NCBI RefSeq assembly: GCF_013282725.1
Contig: NZ_CP054043.1
Location: forward strand, 4,340,001 to 4,404,000
Length of the DNA: 64,000 bases
Direction: 5' to 3'
Origin: Yersinia mollaretii ATCC 43969
GTDB lineage: Bacteria > Pseudomonadota > Gammaproteobacteria > Enterobacterales > Enterobacteriaceae
Shown here: positions 63,518 to 64,000 of the stretch, piece by piece
Position numbering within the stretch: the first letter of the stretch is position 1
Layout of the letters: each line of letters opens with the position of its first letter
Position numbers and translations under genes: made by a program
Notes under the pieces: generated by a model
Told to the model about the DNA's origin: nothing
What the model saw: only the letters and a program-made list of their open reading frames with translations
Databases searched by the model: none

Positions 63518-64000
63518 TGCAAGTGATGCCTCCAACACCCGGTGGTGGCCCCTCACGGCTGTTTATTCTGCGCCCCGTCGCCACCACACTCTTTATGGTG
63601 GCTATTTTGTTGGCGGGGATTATCGGCTACCGCGCCCTGCCCGTCTCGGCTCTGCCGGAGGTGGACTACCCGACTATTCAGGTAGTGACACTCTACCCCG
63701 GTGCTAGCCCGGATGTGGTGACCTCCTCTATTACCGCCCCACTGGAGCGCCAGTTCGGCCAGATGTCCGGCCTGAAACAGATGGCGTCGCAAAGCTCCGG
63801 GGGCGCGTCGGTGATCACCCTGCAATTCCAGCTCACCTTGCCGCTGGATGTGGCGGAGCAAGAGGTGCAGGCGGCGATTAACTCCGCCACCAATTTGCTG
63901 CCCAGTGATCTGCCCTATCCGCCGATTTACAGCAAAGTGAATCCGGCGGATCCGCCGATTCTGACACTGGCGGTCACCTCCACCGCCATCCCGATGACCC
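63517..64000 (+). CDS. mdtB: RND efflux subunit MdtB (5' part, cut by window end)
   Basis: The frame starts at ATG 63517 within TGATG of the mdtA stop and stays open to the end. It encodes [16 protein letters not shown], then TM1 ([20 protein letters not shown]) and the start of the first periplasmic loop ([20 protein letters not shown], then [18 protein letters not shown]). This matches MdtB. About 160 of ~1040 residues are present. Confidence 0.95.
   Translation, partial: MQVMPPTPGGGPSRLFILRPVATTLFMVAILLAGIIGYRALPVSALPEVDYPTIQVVTLYPGASPDVVTSSITAPLERQFGQMSGLKQMASQSSGGASVITLQFQLTLPLDVAEQEVQAAINSATNLLPSDLPYPPIYSKVNPADPPILTLAVTSTAIPMT

Overview
The window is chromosomal DNA from an enterobacterium, most probably a non-pestis Yersinia. 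The core proteins read like close relatives of the E. coli proteins. Two kinds of intergenic repeat point to Yersinia: many ~127-bp ERIC palindromes, several in tandem, and two copies of a shorter palindromic element resembling the Yersinia YPAL repeats. Species cannot be fixed from the sequence alone. No rRNA, tRNA, CRISPR array, prophage or transposase gene was seen.

Layout. 0-2.5 kb: the tail of an unidentified gene, then convergent maeB (malic enzyme). 3-10 kb: nudK, the periplasmic nitrate reductase operon napFDABC (no napGH), and the divergent response regulator narP. 10-13.6 kb: the RND pump gene acrD and the 20-codon microgene ypfM. 14-18 kb: an ABC importer of the FbpABC/AfuABC family. 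18-34.3 kb: an E. coli-like housekeeping string (yffB, dapE, an M15 peptidase, ypfN, ypfH, tmcA, a yeaL-type gene, ypfJ, purC, bamC, dapA, gcvR, bcp, perM, bepA, yfgD, hda). 34.4-38.6 kb: upp-uraA diverging from purMN. 38.7-44 kb: speG and a second phosphate ABC transporter (pstC-pstA-pstB) with very large extracytoplasmic domains and no pstS or phoU beside it. It diverges from ppk-ppx, with a candidate Pho box in the shared region. 48-55 kb: yfgG, mgtE, dgcE and yegD. 55-61.5 kb: an inserted segment with a chaperone-usher fimbrial operon, whose tip adhesin gene is frameshifted at a T7 tract, and a DinJ/YafQ-type toxin-antitoxin pair. It is bracketed by ~75-bp direct repeats of the yegD terminator region. 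61.2-62.1 kb: non-coding, with long inverted repeats and an ERIC. 62.2 kb to the end: mdtA and the start of mdtB.

Regulation readable in the sequence: a CTG start for hda; a UTP-sensitive type promoter for upp (TATAAT, then GAT7GG); a PurR operator at purM; a probable TTG start for gcvR; and ERIC sequence that supplies the ribosome-binding region of purN, lies directly upstream of yfgG, mgtE and narP, and encodes the last codons of nudK.

Most genes are ordinary and confidently named. The parts most worth a second look are the frameshifted adhesin, the repeat-flanked fimbrial/TA island, the pst2-ppk-ppx locus and the repeat insertions. I found no gene set that is clearly a wholly new system.
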